From positions 1-5,652 of the forward strand of contig DAOPZC010000140.1 of NCBI GenBank assembly GCA_035353175.1: 5,652 nucleotides of DNA, in the 5' to 3' direction. Both the position numbers and the translations under genes were made by a program. The DNA is from DAOPZC01 sp035353175 (GTDB lineage Bacteria > Verrucomicrobiota > Kiritimatiellia > RFP12 > UBA1067). Shown here piece after piece: positions 1 to 5,652 of the stretch (its first letter is position 1; every line of letters starts with the position of its first letter). The notes beneath the pieces are model-generated. The model was not told the DNA's origin and did no database searches. It worked only from the letters and a program-made list of their open reading frames with translations.

Positions 1-411
1 TGGTACAACCTGCGCGCGACGGGATGGCTGGAGGGCAGCGAGCCCGGTTACGGCCTCATCACGGCCGGGTTCCGCCCGCGGGCCGGCTATGCGGCCTTCG
101 CGGCCCTGACCGCGATTTTCCAGGGCCTCGACGCCGACGGCCGCCTCATCTCGCGCCATCCGCTGCACCTCTACCGGTTCAAGGGCGAAAAGGACGGCTT
201 CCGCGGGATCGTCCTCGCGGGGTGGGATTGGAATGCCGAGACCGCGCACAGCGTCCGGATCAAGACCGACGCGGCGCGCGCCGCGCTCTCGGACCACATG
301 GGCAACCGCACGTCCGTCGCGATCAAGGACGGGGTCGTCACGTTTCCGCTCGATTCCAAGCCAAAGGCCCTTCTTCTTGACGGCGCAACAACGGCCGAAT
401 TGGCGGACTGA
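1..411 (+). CDS. Glycoside-hydrolase-like protein, C-terminal part (5' end outside window)
   Basis: Frame 1 is open from the first base to a TGA at 409-411 and gives the last 136 residues of a protein. It starts with WYNLRATGW, followed by GLITAGFRPRAGYAAF (about residues 18-33). This matches the end of the TIM barrel in clan GH-A-type glycosidases, where an aromatic 'W-Y-x-L' strand is followed by a 'fGL...pK.ay.al' helix. The rest (about 55-136) alternates beta strands, including LHLYRF, GIVLAGWDWN and the turn DHMGN, and fits the small C-terminal beta-sandwich that caps such enzymes. The catalytic residues lie upstream, so family and substrate cannot be given. It is probably an extracellular or periplasmic polysaccharide-degrading enzyme. 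The C-terminus looks complete. The next gene remnant converges on it from the opposite strand. The fold class is an inference from sequence style. Confidence 0.6.
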   Translation, partial: WYNLRATGWLEGSEPGYGLITAGFRPRAGYAAFAALTAIFQGLDADGRLISRHPLHLYRFKGEKDGFRGIVLAGWDWNAETAHSVRIKTDAARAALSDHMGNRTSVAIKDGVVTFPLDSKPKALLLDGATTAELAD

Positions 412-502
412 CGCATTCCGGGGCGAAAAAGGAGGCATTTTAGGGTCGCAATCGAACAACGAATCCTCAGCGGAAAAGCAATTTCCAACCGCGCCTTGCG
501 CG
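412..502. other. Intergenic gap between convergent genes
   Basis: These 91 bases separate the stop of the glycosidase-like gene from the stop of the transposase remnant. I see no open frame worth calling and no classical terminator (a hairpin followed by a T run). The only structure is the short GC-rich hairpin at 490-502, listed separately. Confidence 0.6.
490..502. repeat. Short GC hairpin next to RAYT remnant
   Basis: CGCGC (490-494), a three-base loop CTT, then GCGCG (498-502) form a perfect five-pair stem. It directly abuts the stop codon of the transposase remnant at 503-505. RAYT proteins act on REP palindromes that often flank their genes, so this could be the trace of one. The stem is short, and such a palindrome is also expected by chance in GC-rich DNA. 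There is no T tract, so it is a poor terminator candidate. Confidence 0.25.
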
Positions 503-975
503 TCATGTCGTGATCGGCAGGCACACCGCATCCACCCTCAGCGCGCGGACCGTCCGCAGCCCCCCCACTCGCCGAACCGCATCTTCCGCGCCCCCTCCCT
601 GCGTTTCGGACCGAAAAGTCCCCTGTTGTCGTTGAAAACCTGTTCCACGAACGCCTTGCCGCCGATCGCCATGCCGTCCGTGAAATACCTCACGCGGCAC
701 CGCAGAAGCTCCGGCAGGGGCAGTTTCCCGTTACTTTCGAGCACCTTGTCGACCTCCGCCGTCGCGATGCCTTTGCGCACCACATGCCCGCCGTAGGCCG
801 CCCGGCGCTCTTCGCCTTCGGCGTAGAGCAACACGCGGTAGCGCGCGCTGACATGCCGCCACGTGCCGGACTGCCCGAAATGCCGCGAATCGTGCACCGC
901 CGCGAGCCCCTCGCGCGCGGCCTTCCCGCCGCCGCACGCCTCGCCGTACCCGCTCCGTGAACGGACCGGAATCCG
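503..975 (-). pseudogene. RAYT (REP-associated tyrosine transposase) remnant, truncated and frameshifted
   Basis: On the minus strand, an open frame from 975 (just after an in-frame TAG at 978-976) encodes YGEACGGGKAAREGL, HDSRHFGQSGTW, VRYFTDGMAIGGKAFVEQVF and FGPKRREGARKMRFGEW. This order matches the C-terminal part of RAYT/IS200-like transposases, especially the RYFtDG-iG-FVe-vF and FGPKR-GAR-MR signatures. At a run of seven G (plus-strand C, 560-566) the frame shifts. One extra G would join GEWGG to LRTVRALRVDAV, which continues the family's usual ending, and translation would stop at 503-505. The roughly 156 residues present are about half of a full RAYT. The N-terminal Y1 HUH domain, with its HxH pair and catalytic tyrosine, is absent, and no start codon with a ribosome site is evident. 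GTG at 897 is possible but lies inside the conserved region. This is a dead remnant; the homopolymer could also be a sequencing error. Family recognition is from memory of the motif pattern. Confidence 0.72.
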
Positions 976-1112
976 CTAAACAGTTACGAATTTAATTTCG
1001 CAAATATCCTAACCTTTTTGCGCGGCTGTCGCTAGCGGGTAAAGCCTGATTATGAAATGATGAGAGAGTCATATGATGCGCATCGCAACACGGAAGAGCA
1101 GGAGAGCATCGC
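976..1112. other. AT-rich intergenic stretch upstream of the small secreted protein gene
   Basis: No gene is seen here. Bases 978-1020 are about 28 percent GC by my count (12 of 43), in sharp contrast to the GC-rich DNA on both sides. The stretch contains an eight-base palindrome CGCTAGCG (1030-1037) and a weak CGAA...TTCG inverted repeat (987-1000). The sequence TGATTATGAAAT (1047-1058) could hold a weak -10 element for the gene at 1113, but I find no matching -35 at normal spacing. The drop in GC at the edge of the transposase remnant may mark an old insertion or deletion junction, a promoter region, or both. Confidence 0.45.
1100..1105 (+). promoter_or_regulatory. Ribosome binding site of the 1113 gene
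   Basis: AGGAGA ends seven bases before the ATG at 1113. This is a near-ideal Shine-Dalgarno sequence and spacing, and it supports both the start choice and the reality of the small gene. An in-frame stop at 1074-1076 excludes any longer start. Confidence 0.75.
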
Positions 1113-1502
1113 ATGGGAAAGGAACCAACCCTCAAAGCCGGACACCTCAGAGCAACGTGGGCGGCGTTAACGCTGGCCTTGGCTTTGGCGCTGCCCGCCG
1201 TCGCAGACGTACACATCCGCCCCTCCGTTGTTCTCCGTGCAGCAGAGGGTATGCGGATCCGGTTCGTGCATCGGCGAACGGCTGCGCACGAGGTGTACTA
1301 TCTTTTAAACGAGCACACGGTACCGGGCAGTGTGCCCTGCACCTTTCGGGATACGGGCAAGGGTGTTCCTGAGCGATGGGATCCCTCGACCGGTGATATT
1401 GAGTTGCGGAACACGGATGTGTGCCTGAACTCCGACGGTCGTGTGACGGTCAAGGTGTTTCTCGGTGCGCACGATGCGTGCTTCATCGTTTTTGACCGCT
1501 GA
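1113..1502 (+). CDS. Small secreted protein of unknown function (129 aa)
   Basis: The protein begins with a charged stretch (MGKEPTLKAGHLR), then a hydrophobic core (WAALTLALALALP) and an AVA-D signal peptidase I site after residue 31. This is a clear Sec signal peptide that leaves a mature protein of about 98 residues. The mature part looks beta-rich, with short alternating strands (IRPSVVLR, MRIRFVH, EVYYLLN, RVTVKVFLG, ACFIVFDR). It has three cysteines, at 76, 104 and 123, and so at most one intramolecular disulfide. I recognise no family. The size and beta pattern would fit a small jelly-roll or Ig-like domain, but that is a guess. It is followed by 146 bases before the next gene on the same strand, so cotranscription is possible but not shown. 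It could also be the surviving N-terminal domain of a longer gene, although no continuing homologous frame is apparent downstream. Confidence 0.68.
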   Translation: MGKEPTLKAGHLRATWAALTLALALALPAVADVHIRPSVVLRAAEGMRIRFVHRRTAAHEVYYLLNEHTVPGSVPCTFRDTGKGVPERWDPSTGDIELRNTDVCLNSDGRVTVKVFLGAHDACFIVFDR

Positions 1503-1619
1503 GTGCGCGGCGGCGATGATTCGGGGTGAACAGGGAAGTCGATGCAAATCGGATGACGCTCAGACGCTGCTCAGGTTTCAACGTGTGGAAACGGAACGGA
1601 ACGGTTGGGTTGGATGGGG

Positions 1620-1625
1620 TATAAA
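1620..1625 (+). promoter_or_regulatory. Possible -10 box (TATAAA) before the 1649 gene
   Basis: TATAAA is close to the sigma-70 -10 consensus and stands out in GC-rich DNA. However, no good -35 is found about 17 bases upstream. If it were the -10, transcription would start near 1632, leaving a leader of under 20 bases and placing the purine-rich AAGGAAG (1627-1633) at or upstream of the start. The two signals therefore exclude each other, and only one can be real. Confidence 0.2.
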
Positions 1626-1626
1626 G

Positions 1627-1633
1627 AAGGAAG
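1627..1633 (+). promoter_or_regulatory. Weak, distant ribosome binding site candidate
   Basis: AAGGAAG lies 15 bases before the ATG at 1649, which is longer than the usual 5-9 bases, and even farther from the alternative in-frame ATG at 1658. It is the only Shine-Dalgarno-like sequence present. An in-frame TAG at 1643-1645 rules out an upstream start. Confidence 0.3.
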
Positions 1634-1648
1634 CGGACGCAATAGTCT

Positions 1649-4111
1649 ATGAAGAACATGAAATCGATTATCGGCGCGGTTGCGATTTCTGGCTTGGCGC
1701 TAGCCTCTTCGGCCGCGACCTACACGGCGACCTTGCCGCACGGGACCACCAACACCTTGGATGAGGCGTTTTCGAACGGCTGCGTCGCGGCCAGCGAAGG
1801 CGAGGCGACGCCGGCGGGCCTCTACGGCGCGAGCGATTTTCGGATCACGGGCGGCGGACGCCTGGAGATCAACGTGGATCTCAAGACCGCGGGCTTCGCG
1901 GGCGAAATCCACGTCGAACCGGGGGCGACGCTGCGCATCACCGCGAACGGCGCGCTCGGCGACACGTCCCACGGCACCTTCGTTGCGAACGGTGCCACGC
2001 TTGAAAACGAGTGCCTCGACACGAGCGCCGACAGCAAGCTCGCTTTCGCGGGCGAACCGTTGACGTTCGCGGGTGCCGGTGTCGATGGCGTAGGCGCGCT
2101 CGTCGCGCGCACGCCGAGCAAGCAGGAGCGCAACGGCGTGTGGGGCGGGACCGTGCTCACGATGACCGGCGACGCGATGATCTCGACGGTGAATGGCTAC
2201 CAGGACTTCCCGAACAACTCGTCGATTAATTCGCTCGACATGAACGGGTACACGCTCACCGTGCGGGGTATTCCCAGTGCGACCGGCGTGTGGCCGGGCA
2301 ATGTCTGTCTGCGTCCGGTGGTGACGAATCCGGGACATATCGTCCTCTCGAACTGTTATGCGACGATGAACGAGTATGCCAATCTTGGCGGCGGTGCGGA
2401 GAATACCTTGATGATCGGTGTCGGTTGTCGGTTTGAACTCTACAACGCGACAATCTTGAACAAGAAGAAATGGACGCTGCAGATTGTAAAGGATGCCCAT
2501 TCTAATCCTTTTCAGACGTCTGCGGGGGGCGGATACTGGGATGGCCCGATTGTCTTGGGCAGTCGAACGGGAGACTGGAATATGTCGCTCCAGGCGCAGA
2601 GTGTCAGTTCTGTCATTACGACCAACCATTCGACTTTGGCGGGCACCATCTCTGCCGCTAGTCGCTTGAAGTATTACAATGCTGCCCCGACCCTTCCCAA
2701 TCCGTATCTCACGCTGAAGTCGCCGGACAACGTATTCGCGAAGGGCGTGGACTTCTCCAATGTCAATTTGACCTTGGACGCGGACGGCGCGCTGCCGAGC
2801 GCGTGCGGCACGGCCGTCGTGGAGAATGCGTCAATCGACTTCAACGTGTCCGTTGCCTCGTATGCGCTGCCGGTGCTGTGCACGTCCAGCAACGTCACGA
2901 TTTCTGACGCCCAGGGAAGCTGGGACGGCATCGTGAAGACCGCCGGCTCTACGTTGGCCTGTTCGGCGAACTCGCCGGCGTTCACGACACTTGATCTTGA
3001 ATCCGGTACGATGACGCTCGAAGAGCCGAGCCGGAACTTCAACGCGGGGCTCTACGAGGGACACAAGGCCTATGCCTACTGGTACAAGGATGGTTCAGGG
3101 TTGGATCCCTATAAGGCGAATGCACATTGCGAAGGTGCGGACAACTGCAATACCAATCTGATCACGTCCACCGTGCGGCTGGCCTACGAAGCGTATTCTC
3201 CCGGTGAACAGGCGTTGAATGAGTTCGGGGCGCTTGTGTCTGCCGACGGCTACGCATTCTCCTATACGGGATATATCTGGAATCACGACGCGACAAACGT
3301 CACGTGGACGTTTGCCGCGTCCGAGCGGACAGTGAGCAGGCTCTACATCAACTACGCCGATGTCTATGGACGTCAAGCGACGGGACTCTCTCCAGAGAAT
3401 GGCGTCAGTGCCGACTTGCGTTATGGCAATGCGACGTTGCATCCGGGCGCGAACCATTTCTGGTGGCGCATTGGCGTGAGCGGAAAAACGGTCGGTCCCT
3501 ATAGCACGGTGAAATCCTGTACGACCTGGACCGACGCGACCAAGATGGGGCTTGTCTATGACCGGCTGGGGCGCTTGTCCAACGATCCCGCCAACTACGA
3601 GCGTCTCGTCAATTCCGCGGACGGGGAACTCTTTACGTTGACCGATAAGGCCACGGCGGAGTATACGGCGCTAAGGGAGAAGACGACGGCTCGTCATCTG
3701 GAACGGCTGAGCGGAACATCTGGCGCGATTCTGAATGCGGTGAGCCGTCGGCTGATTGTCCAGGAGCTGGTGGGCTGTCCGGAAGTGAACACGGCCAGTG
3801 ATTGGCTTGACGAAGCGGGGATGACCGTGACGGACAGTTTCACGGCGCAGGTGACGGACTTGGCGGACGGGCGACATTTCACAACCGACGGGAAGCTGAT
3901 TTTCGACGTGGGAACGACGTTCGAACTGGAGGGCGATGTGAAGCCGCTCAAGGGAGCGAAAACCATTCTGGCAACTGCGGCGAATGGCATCCAAGGTATA
4001 CCGACTGTGACGGGTGAAACGGCCCTGTACTTCAAAGTGTCCAAATCCGCCGACACGAAGACGCTTTACCTCGAGTACGTCTCCCGCGGCACAATGGTGA
4101 CCATCCTATGA
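1649..4111 (+). CDS. Secreted beta-helix protein with PA14-like module (820 aa)
   Basis: Residues 1-22 form a Sec signal peptide (MKNMKSIIGAVAISGLALASSA, cut after A22 or A23). ATG at 1658 would also keep a signal peptide. From about 55 to 460 the chain is rich in G, N, T and S with short repeating strands, such as ITGGGRLEIN, GEIHVEPGATLRITANGALG and GTFVANGATLEN. This pattern is typical of autotransporter-like, right-handed beta-helix passenger domains. At about 467-668 it changes to a PA14-like layout: GLYEG, then YTGYIWNHDATNVTWTFA, RLYIN, NATLHPGANHFWWRIGVSG, and GLVYD with a late NDPANY-ERLVNSADGE. PA14 modules commonly bind or sit beside glycans. The tail (about 716-820) is again beta-rich and ends in RGTMVTIL. 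No outer-membrane beta-barrel, LPXTG, PEP-CTERM or transmembrane anchor is seen. It is probably extracellular and glycan-associated. Its stop overlaps the start of the next gene, suggesting coupled expression. Exact function is unknown. Confidence 0.8.
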   Translation: MKNMKSIIGAVAISGLALASSAATYTATLPHGTTNTLDEAFSNGCVAASEGEATPAGLYGASDFRITGGGRLEINVDLKTAGFAGEIHVEPGATLRITANGALGDTSHGTFVANGATLENECLDTSADSKLAFAGEPLTFAGAGVDGVGALVARTPSKQERNGVWGGTVLTMTGDAMISTVNGYQDFPNNSSINSLDMNGYTLTVRGIPSATGVWPGNVCLRPVVTNPGHIVLSNCYATMNEYANLGGGAENTLMIGVGCRFELYNATILNKKKWTLQIVKDAHSNPFQTSAGGGYWDGPIVLGSRTGDWNMSLQAQSVSSVITTNHSTLAGTISAASRLKYYNAAPTLPNPYLTLKSPDNVFAKGVDFSNVNLTLDADGALPSACGTAVVENASIDFNVSVASYALPVLCTSSNVTISDAQGSWDGIVKTAGSTLACSANSPAFTTLDLESGTMTLEEPSRNFNAGLYEGHKAYAYWYKDGSGLDPYKANAHCEGADNCNTNLITSTVRLAYEAYSPGEQALNEFGALVSADGYAFSYTGYIWNHDATNVTWTFAASERTVSRLYINYADVYGRQATGLSPENGVSADLRYGNATLHPGANHFWWRIGVSGKTVGPYSTVKSCTTWTDATKMGLVYDRLGRLSNDPANYERLVNSADGELFTLTDKATAEYTALREKTTARHLERLSGTSGAILNAVSRRLIVQELVGCPEVNTASDWLDEAGMTVTDSFTAQVTDLADGRHFTTDGKLIFDVGTTFELEGDVKPLKGAKTILATAANGIQGIPTVTGETALYFKVSKSADTKTLYLEYVSRGTMVTIL
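4108..4111 (+). promoter_or_regulatory. ATGA stop/start overlap (translational coupling)
   Basis: The TGA of the upstream gene (4109-4111) shares bases with the ATG (4108-4110) of the downstream gene. No Shine-Dalgarno sequence precedes this ATG and no other in-frame start lies between it and 4081. Reinitiation by ribosomes finishing the upstream gene is therefore the likely mode of translation. Confidence 0.6.
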
Positions 4112-5652
4112 ACGCACTTCTGCTGGCAGCATTGATTCTTTCGCCGTGGGCGTCTGAAAAGGGGACCATTACCGTTGAGCGCGGCGAGGGTGACGCCTGG
4201 TCGTTCCGTCACACCGGCGCGAAGAACTGGTGTGTCAACATCACCGATCGGTTGAAGGTGGTGCCCGGTGACCGGTATGAAATGAAGTGCGACACGTCCG
4301 CGCTCGGGGACGCCGACGGACGTTTCGCAATGAACATCTGCCTGTTCGCCGCGGACGGCATGGCCATCGACTGGCAGTTTGCCAACGAGCGGATGAAGCC
4401 GGGGCGCAAGGTTGCTACGGAGTTCGTGGTTCCGGCTGGGGTCGCGCAGATGTATGCGCGATTCCGAGGCGACGGCCCCGCCGCGGCGAAGGTGAACGCC
4501 TTTTCGTTGGCGCGCATCGGCTCGGTTTTCCCCGAGGGGTACGTCGCGCCGCAGGAGCCGGAAATCGCCGCGGCCGCGCAGCGTGATTTCGAGACGCGCG
4601 ACACCTTTGACGGTGATCCCGGGATGACGGAGTCGCTGCGCGGCAGACGTGGGTTCTTCATCCGCGACGTCGCCGCGGGCGGCAAGTACCTTCCGATTGT
4701 CGAGTCGGACGACTTCTTGTTCGAGGTGGAGCGCTCGGACGAGGGTGGCAGCGAGTCCTTCGACGTCGTCTTGACCGAGAAGACGGGGCGCGACCGAGCG
4801 GTCTCGCTCGTCTACGCGGTGGCGCTTCCTGACGGACCGATCACCTGGCACGAGACGATGCGCAAGTCGGAGACCTTCACTCTCGGTGAGCGCCAGTATA
4901 ATGTCAGCCAGGGCGATGCCGGCCGCGGGCGCCTCGCGCGCTGGCCGTTCGGCGCGGTGACTTGCGGCGGCAGAGGTCTTGCGCTCGGCATCGATCCCGA
5001 GGCCCCATCCTTGCACCGTTTCGGCGCGAATGCCACGACGCGGCAGCTCTACGTCGTCTTCGATCTCGGTTTCGCGAAGGAGCATCCGGCGGCGCATTTC
5101 CGCTTCCGCGGCTTCACGTTTGACGGCGTACAGGGGCTTCGGGGCGCGCTCGTCGCCTATCGGCGGCTCTTCCCCGAAATGTTCAGGGTGCGTTGCGAAA
5201 GTCACGGACTCTGGACAGTCATGGACTCGCTCAAGAATCTGCCGGGGATCGAGGACTTCGGCTTCCGCTTCCGCGGCCGGATGGGCGAGATCGGCTTTGA
5301 CGACGAACACGACTACCTGACCTTCCGCTATACCGAACCGAGCACCTGGTGGGTCTCGTTGCCGAAGGAGATGAAGGGCAAGCCCTACACGTTTCAGGAT
5401 GGCGTCGCGATGTGCGAGAAACTGGCCGCGCAGGGGCAGGAAGAGATGAAGACTCCGCTCGCGCAGGCGACACCCGCGCGGCACGCGCAGGCCTGGAAGA
5501 CGAGCGTGATCCTCTACGAGGGCGGCGAGCGGGCCGGTCAGACGTGCAAGCGCTCTTGGTGCGAAGGCGTTCTGTGGCTGCTCAATTCGGCGCCGGGTAT
5601 CGGTGGACCGGGGGCGATGAACGACTTTCGCGCGAAGATCGCGCCCGAGCTT
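4108..5652 (+). CDS. Exported multi-domain glycoside-hydrolase-like enzyme, N-terminal 515 aa (3' end outside window)
   Basis: The frame is open from ATG 4108 to the window end with no stop in 515 codons. Residues 1-15 (MNALLLAALILSPWA) look like a short signal peptide, unusual in lacking a basic residue. Residues of about 18-138 resemble a jelly-roll carbohydrate-binding module of CBM4/9 style: VVPGDRYEMKC, then FAMNICLFAADG, KVATEFVVPAG, MYARFRGDG and VNAFSLARIG. At about 190-340 there is a beta-sandwich with ARWPFGAVTCGGRGLALGID and TRQLYVVFDLGF. From about 345 (LRGALVAYRRLFPEMF, GLWTVMDSL, DFGFRF, DYLTFRYTEPSTWW) the layout suggests the start of a TIM-barrel glycosidase whose catalytic centre is only partly inside the window. 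This N-terminal-supersandwich plus barrel order is known from alpha-galactosidase-like enzymes and from many uncharacterised PVC-group proteins. I cannot assign a GH family or substrate. It overlaps the upstream beta-helix gene, suggesting joint action on an extracellular glycan. Confidence 0.75.
   Translation, partial: MNALLLAALILSPWASEKGTITVERGEGDAWSFRHTGAKNWCVNITDRLKVVPGDRYEMKCDTSALGDADGRFAMNICLFAADGMAIDWQFANERMKPGRKVATEFVVPAGVAQMYARFRGDGPAAAKVNAFSLARIGSVFPEGYVAPQEPEIAAAAQRDFETRDTFDGDPGMTESLRGRRGFFIRDVAAGGKYLPIVESDDFLFEVERSDEGGSESFDVVLTEKTGRDRAVSLVYAVALPDGPITWHETMRKSETFTLGERQYNVSQGDAGRGRLARWPFGAVTCGGRGLALGIDPEAPSLHRFGANATTRQLYVVFDLGFAKEHPAAHFRFRGFTFDGVQGLRGALVAYRRLFPEMFRVRCESHGLWTVMDSLKNLPGIEDFGFRFRGRMGEIGFDDEHDYLTFRYTEPSTWWVSLPKEMKGKPYTFQDGVAMCEKLAAQGQEEMKTPLAQATPARHAQAWKTSVILYEGGERAGQTCKRSWCEGVLWLLNSAPGIGGPGAMNDFRAKIAPEL

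Larger units (their letters stand above)
1503..1648. other. Intergenic region upstream of the 820-aa protein gene
   Basis: There is no gene here and no hairpin followed by a T run after the stop at 1500-1502. The region contains two small direct repeats: GACGCTCAG running into ACGCTGCTCAG (1555-1574), and a GGAAC microrepeat around 1587-1604. A TATAAA box at 1620-1625 and a purine-rich AAGGAAG at 1627-1633 lie before the next start. Confidence 0.5.

Noticed and set aside
24..796. Plus-strand open frames overlapping the left glycosidase end and the transposase remnant
   Set aside because: These translations are R/P-rich and lack structure. The frame from base 1 and the minus frame at 503-975 explain the DNA much better through recognisable protein patterns.
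1555..1604. Short direct repeats as a CRISPR-like or attachment-site structure
   Set aside because: The repeats are only about 5-9 bases, irregular, and lack spacers of constant length; they look like chance or slippage repeats.
1503..1648. Rho-independent terminator between the small secreted gene and the next gene
   Set aside because: I found no stable stem followed by a T run.
1465..1764. Plus-strand open frame bridging the small secreted gene and the 820-aa gene
   Set aside because: It overlaps both better-supported genes in another frame, has no ribosome site, and shows no signal peptide or domain.
1700..2629. Open minus-strand frame of 309 codons
   Set aside because: It is antisense to the beta-helix gene. 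Its product is arginine- and histidine-rich with no domain pattern, as expected from codon bias on the opposite strand.
4066..5484. Long open frame on the minus strand (472 codons)
   Set aside because: It lies fully antisense to the 4108 gene, whose plus frame has a signal peptide, a sensible domain order and a start coupled to the upstream gene. The minus translation is arginine-rich and low in complexity, typical of the mirror of a GC-rich coding frame.

Overview
The window comes from a GC-rich bacterial genome. It most resembles an uncultured member of the PVC group (Kiritimatiellota, Lentisphaerota or Verrucomicrobiota). I base this on three things: a large secreted beta-helix protein carrying a PA14-like module, a neighbouring multi-domain carbohydrate-active-like enzyme, and a degraded RAYT-type transposase. 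This placement is inference from protein style; no marker gene is present.

Layout. Positions 1-411 (+) hold the C-terminal end of a glycoside-hydrolase-like protein. Convergent with it, at about 503-975 (-), lies the C-terminal remnant of a REP-associated tyrosine transposase (RAYT). The remnant has lost its catalytic N-terminus and carries a one-base frameshift in a G7 run. An AT-rich stretch (976-1112) follows. A small secreted protein of unknown function (1113-1502, +) comes next, with a clear signal peptide and a good ribosome binding site. After a 146-base gap there is an 820-residue secreted protein (1649-4111, +) with a signal peptide, a predicted beta-helix and a PA14-like module. Its stop codon overlaps, as ATGA, the start of a fourth protein (4108 to beyond the window end, +). 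At least 515 residues of that protein are visible: a short signal peptide, a jelly-roll-like carbohydrate-binding domain, a beta-sandwich domain and the start of what looks like a TIM-barrel enzyme domain.

How the genes may work together. The last two genes appear translationally coupled. They look like a pair made of a surface or secreted glycan-associated structural protein and an exported enzyme. With the glycoside-hydrolase-like gene at the left edge, the locus is best read as a polysaccharide-processing neighbourhood into which a RAYT element once inserted and decayed. No CRISPR array, rRNA, tRNA or defence system is visible. The least described part is the coupled 1649-5652 pair.
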